A stretch of 6,720 bases of DNA from Bacillota bacterium (lineage in GTDB: Bacteria; Bacillota; Clostridia; Peptostreptococcales; Anaerovoracaceae). The notes under the pieces were generated by a model. That model worked only from the letters and a program-made list of their open reading frames with translations, searched no databases and was not told the DNA's origin. Position numbers and translations under genes: made by a program. Below are positions 4,046 to 6,720 of the stretch, piece by piece (position 1 is the stretch's first letter; each line of letters starts with the position of its first letter). The stretch is taken from contig JAEDNK010000083.1 of the NCBI GenBank assembly GCA_016302545.1, forward strand, positions 1-6,720, in the 5' to 3' direction.

Positions 4046-6720
4046 ATGGTTTATAGAATTTTTGTTGAAAAAAAGCCCGGTCTGGACAACGAAGCCAGAG
4101 CGCTGAAAAGCGACATTAACGAGCTTCTTCAAATCAAGGGCGTAGAGAAGGTGCGCGTATTTAACAGATATGATGTGGAAAACCTTGCAGAAGATCTGTT
4201 TAAGTATTCCGTGCATACAGTATTTGCAGAGCCTCAGCTTGATATTGTGACCGAGGACCTGCCGGAGGCTGACTGCATCTTTGCCGTGGAGTTCCTTCCG
4301 GGACAGTTTGACCAGAGAGCATCTTCTGCTGCAGAGTGTATCCAGATTATTTCCAAGGGAGAAAGACCGGCTGTCAAGACAGCTAAGGTTTATGCCCTCT
4401 ATGGAAAGGTATCAGAGGAAGAACTGGCAGCAATCAAGAAGTATGTAATCAATGCAGTTGAAGCAAGAGAAGCCGATATGGCACTTCCTGAAACTCTTGC
4501 AGCTGAATACGAAATCCCACAGACCGTAGAGACTGTAGAGGGCTTTTTAGACTTTACGGAAGAGGAACTGGCTGATTTTATTGCAGACAGAGGTCTTGCA
4601 ATGGACCTTGCTGACATCAAGTTCTGCCAGGAATATTTCAAGAGTGAGGACAGAAACCCGACCATCACCGAAATAAAAATGATAGATACATACTGGTCGG
4701 ATCACTGCCGTCATACAACTTTTAACACGATTATTGATAAGGTGACCTTCGAAGATGAAGATCTTCAGGAAGCCTACAACAGATATTTGGATGTAAGAAA
4801 ATCACTTAACAGAACCAAGCCTGTAACACTGATGGACATCGGTACCATTGCGGCAAAGTACCTTAAGAAGGCCGGCAAGATGGACAAGCTGGATGAGTCA
4901 GAGGAAATCAACGCCTGCACAGTTAAGATCAAGGTTGAGGTCGAAGGCAAGGAGGAGGACTGGCTTCTGCTCTTTAAGAACGAGACCCACAACCATCCGA
5001 CAGAAATCGAGCCTTTCGGCGGCGCAGCTACCTGCGTGGGCGGCGCCATCAGAGACCCGCTTTCAGGCAGAAGCTATGTTTACGGAGCAATGCGTGTAAC
5101 AGGCGCAGGAGACCCGCTGGTTCCTGTATCAGGGACTATTCCGGGAAAGCTCCCGCAGCGCAAGCTGGTCACTACAGCTGCTAACGGCTACAGCTCATAC
5201 GGAAACCAGATCGGTCTTGCTACAGGACAGGTAGACGAAATCTACCATCCGGGATATGTGGCAAAGAGAATGGAAATCGGTGCAGTAATAGCTGCTGCTC
5301 CTGCAGAAAATGTAGTCAGAGAGGTTCCTGCTCCGGGAGACAGAGTCATCCTTTTAGGCGGCAGAACAGGCCGTGACGGCTGCGGCGGAGCTACAGGTTC
5401 ATCCAAGTCCCACAAGGTTTCATCCCTTGAGTCCTGCGGCGCAGAGGTTCAGAAGGGTAATGCCCCTGAGGAGAGGAAACTCCAGAGACTGTTCAGAAAT
5501 CCTGAAGCTTCCAAGCTTATCAAACGCTGCAACGACTTCGGTGCAGGCGGCGTGTCAGTAGCTATCGGCGAGCTTGCCGACGGACTTGAAATAAATCTGG
5601 ATGTTGTTCCAAAGAAGTACGACGGTCTTGACGGTACTGAGCTTGCAATCAGTGAATCTCAGGAAAGAATGGCAGTAGTGGTTGAAGAAAAGGATGCCCG
5701 CCGCTTCTGCGCTCTGGCAAAGGCTGAAAACCTTGAAGCTACAGTGGTTGCCAAGGTTACTGCAGAACCTAGACTTTCCATGCACTGGAACGGTGCTAAT
5801 ATCGTAAACATTTCAAGAGAATTCCTCGACTCCAACGGAGCCGAAAAGCATATAACTGTTGAAGCTGCCAAGCCTTCTGATTATGCAAAGAAGCCTTGCG
5901 GAACCTTTGCGGAAATCTACAAAGAGCTGGCAGGAGACCTTAACGTCTGCTCCAAGAGAGGCCTTTCTGAAAGATTCGACTCCACCATCGGCGCAGGCAC
6001 GGTGCTTATGCCGTTTGGCGGCAAGTACCAGAGAACTCCTATTCAGGCCATGGTAAACAAGGTTTCAGTTGAGAAAGCTGATACAAAGACCTGCAGCCTT
6101 ATGGCGTGGGGATACAATCCTTTCATCACGGAAAAGAGCCCGTACCACGGCGCCTATCTGGCAGTTGTTGAATCAGTTTCAAAGCTGGTAGCAGAGGGTG
6201 CACAGTTCAGCGATGTATACCTGTCATTCCAGGAATACTTTGAAAAGCTGGCAGCAGACCCTGCAAAGTGGGGCAAGCCTTTCGCAGCACTTCTCGGTGC
6301 TCTGGAAGCACAGCTTGACCTGGGCGTTGCCGCCATCGGAGGCAAGGACTCCATGAGCGGAACCTTTGAGGATATTCATGTTCCGCCGACACTGGTTTCC
6401 TTCGCAGTAACTACAGAAAACATCGACAATATTGTTTCACCGGAATTCAAGGCAGCAGGACATCCTGTATATCTTTTCAGACCTGAGCTTAATGATAAGG
6501 GCCTCCCTGAAGGTGAATCTCTAATAGCTCTTTACGACAAGGTTACAGAACTTATGAGAAAGGGCCTCGTAAAGGCCTGCTACACACCTGGAATGGGCGG
6601 AGCGGCCGAAGCTGTTCTTAAGATGGCTATGGGTAACCGCATCGGATTTGAGTTTGCTGCGGCACCGGCTGAAGGGGCTCTTACAGATGAAGAAATCTTC
6701 GGATACTGCTACGGCGGTTT
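4046..6720 (+). CDS. purL: Phosphoribosylformylglycinamidine (FGAM) synthase, long single-chain clostridial-type form, 3' truncated by window
   Basis: The frame is open for 891 codons from ATG 4046 and leaves the window without a stop. The enzyme converts FGAR, glutamine and ATP to FGAM (step 4). The first 150 or so residues look like the PurS-like N-terminal domain fused in long PurL (VYRIFVEKKPGLDNEA, then FLPGQFDQRASSAAECIQI). A linker follows, then SDHCRHTTF starting at 218, equivalent to the EHCRH motif of E. coli-type PurL, and ETHNHPTEIEPFGGAATC starting at 313, the ATP-site region. Further core motifs are GGRTGRDGCGGATG from 438, NDFGAGGV from 496 and GGKDSMSG from 765. The long clostridial form is about 1,240 residues as I recall, so the last 350 or so, including the glutaminase domain with its Cys-His-Glu triad, should lie beyond 6720. 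Fusion of the PurS and synthetase parts argues against a separate purS gene, and probably purQ. I found no frameshift or internal stop in the 2.7 kb seen. Confidence 0.97.
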   Translation, partial: MVYRIFVEKKPGLDNEARALKSDINELLQIKGVEKVRVFNRYDVENLAEDLFKYSVHTVFAEPQLDIVTEDLPEADCIFAVEFLPGQFDQRASSAAECIQIISKGERPAVKTAKVYALYGKVSEEELAAIKKYVINAVEAREADMALPETLAAEYEIPQTVETVEGFLDFTEEELADFIADRGLAMDLADIKFCQEYFKSEDRNPTITEIKMIDTYWSDHCRHTTFNTIIDKVTFEDEDLQEAYNRYLDVRKSLNRTKPVTLMDIGTIAAKYLKKAGKMDKLDESEEINACTVKIKVEVEGKEEDWLLLFKNETHNHPTEIEPFGGAATCVGGAIRDPLSGRSYVYGAMRVTGAGDPLVPVSGTIPGKLPQRKLVTTAANGYSSYGNQIGLATGQVDEIYHPGYVAKRMEIGAVIAAAPAENVVREVPAPGDRVILLGGRTGRDGCGGATGSSKSHKVSSLESCGAEVQKGNAPEERKLQRLFRNPEASKLIKRCNDFGAGGVSVAIGELADGLEINLDVVPKKYDGLDGTELAISESQERMAVVVEEKDARRFCALAKAENLEATVVAKVTAEPRLSMHWNGANIVNISREFLDSNGAEKHITVEAAKPSDYAKKPCGTFAEIYKELAGDLNVCSKRGLSERFDSTIGAGTVLMPFGGKYQRTPIQAMVNKVSVEKADTKTCSLMAWGYNPFITEKSPYHGAYLAVVESVSKLVAEGAQFSDVYLSFQEYFEKLAADPAKWGKPFAALLGALEAQLDLGVAAIGGKDSMSGTFEDIHVPPTLVSFAVTTENIDNIVSPEFKAAGHPVYLFRPELNDKGLPEGESLIALYDKVTELMRKGLVKACYTPGMGGAAEAVLKMAMGNRIGFEFAAAPAEGALTDEEIFGYCYGG

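Noticed and set aside
4848..5099. Plus-strand frame of 83 codons inside purL, rich in Arg and Ser
   Set aside because: Out-of-frame reading of the purL synthetase core (HNHPTEIEPF region); purL itself is open through the whole stretch.
5859..6056. Plus-strand frame of 65 codons inside purL
   Set aside because: Out-of-frame shadow; the purL frame is uninterrupted and carries the conserved core.

Overview
The window is an internal slice of a purine-biosynthesis operon, entirely on the + strand and almost gap-free: purM (3' end only) - purN - purO-type IMP cyclohydrolase - stand-alone AICAR transformylase (the purH formyltransferase half) - purD - purL (5' two thirds or so). Together these genes cover steps 2, 3, 4, 5, 9 and 10 of de novo IMP synthesis from PRPP. 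purF, purE, purC and purB are not visible; some may lie upstream, since purM is already under way at base 1.

Organism: most likely an anaerobic Firmicute of class Clostridia (Eubacteriales, for example the Lachnospiraceae or Family XIII neighbourhood). Reasons: the pairing of a PurO-like cyclohydrolase with a separate AICAR transformylase, a one-chain PurL of clostridial type (with SDHCRHTTF and HNHPTEIEPFGGAAT motifs), AGA-rich arginine usage, moderate base composition, and strong AGGA/GAGG ribosome binding sites. This assignment rests on remembered family features, not on a search.

Layout: purM ends at 203 and overlaps purN (197-835) by 7 bases. After 3 bases comes the cyclohydrolase (839-1582), which overlaps the AICAR transformylase (1569-2753) by 14 bases. 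A 28-base gap with a ribosome binding site leads to purD (2782-4044). After one base purL starts at 4046 and runs off the end of the window without a stop. No intergenic stretch is longer than 28 bases, and I see no promoter, terminator, riboswitch, RNA gene, repeat, mobile element or CRISPR.

How the genes work together: PurD makes GAR, PurN formylates it to FGAR, PurL amidates FGAR to FGAM and PurM closes the imidazole ring. Later in the pathway the AICAR transformylase makes FAICAR, and the PurO-type enzyme closes it to IMP. In most bacteria those last two activities are one bifunctional PurH protein; here they are two adjacent, overlapping genes, with an unrelated cyclohydrolase supplying the last step. 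That is the most notable biology of the window, and it is a known variant rather than a new system. I found no evidence of a previously undescribed system here.
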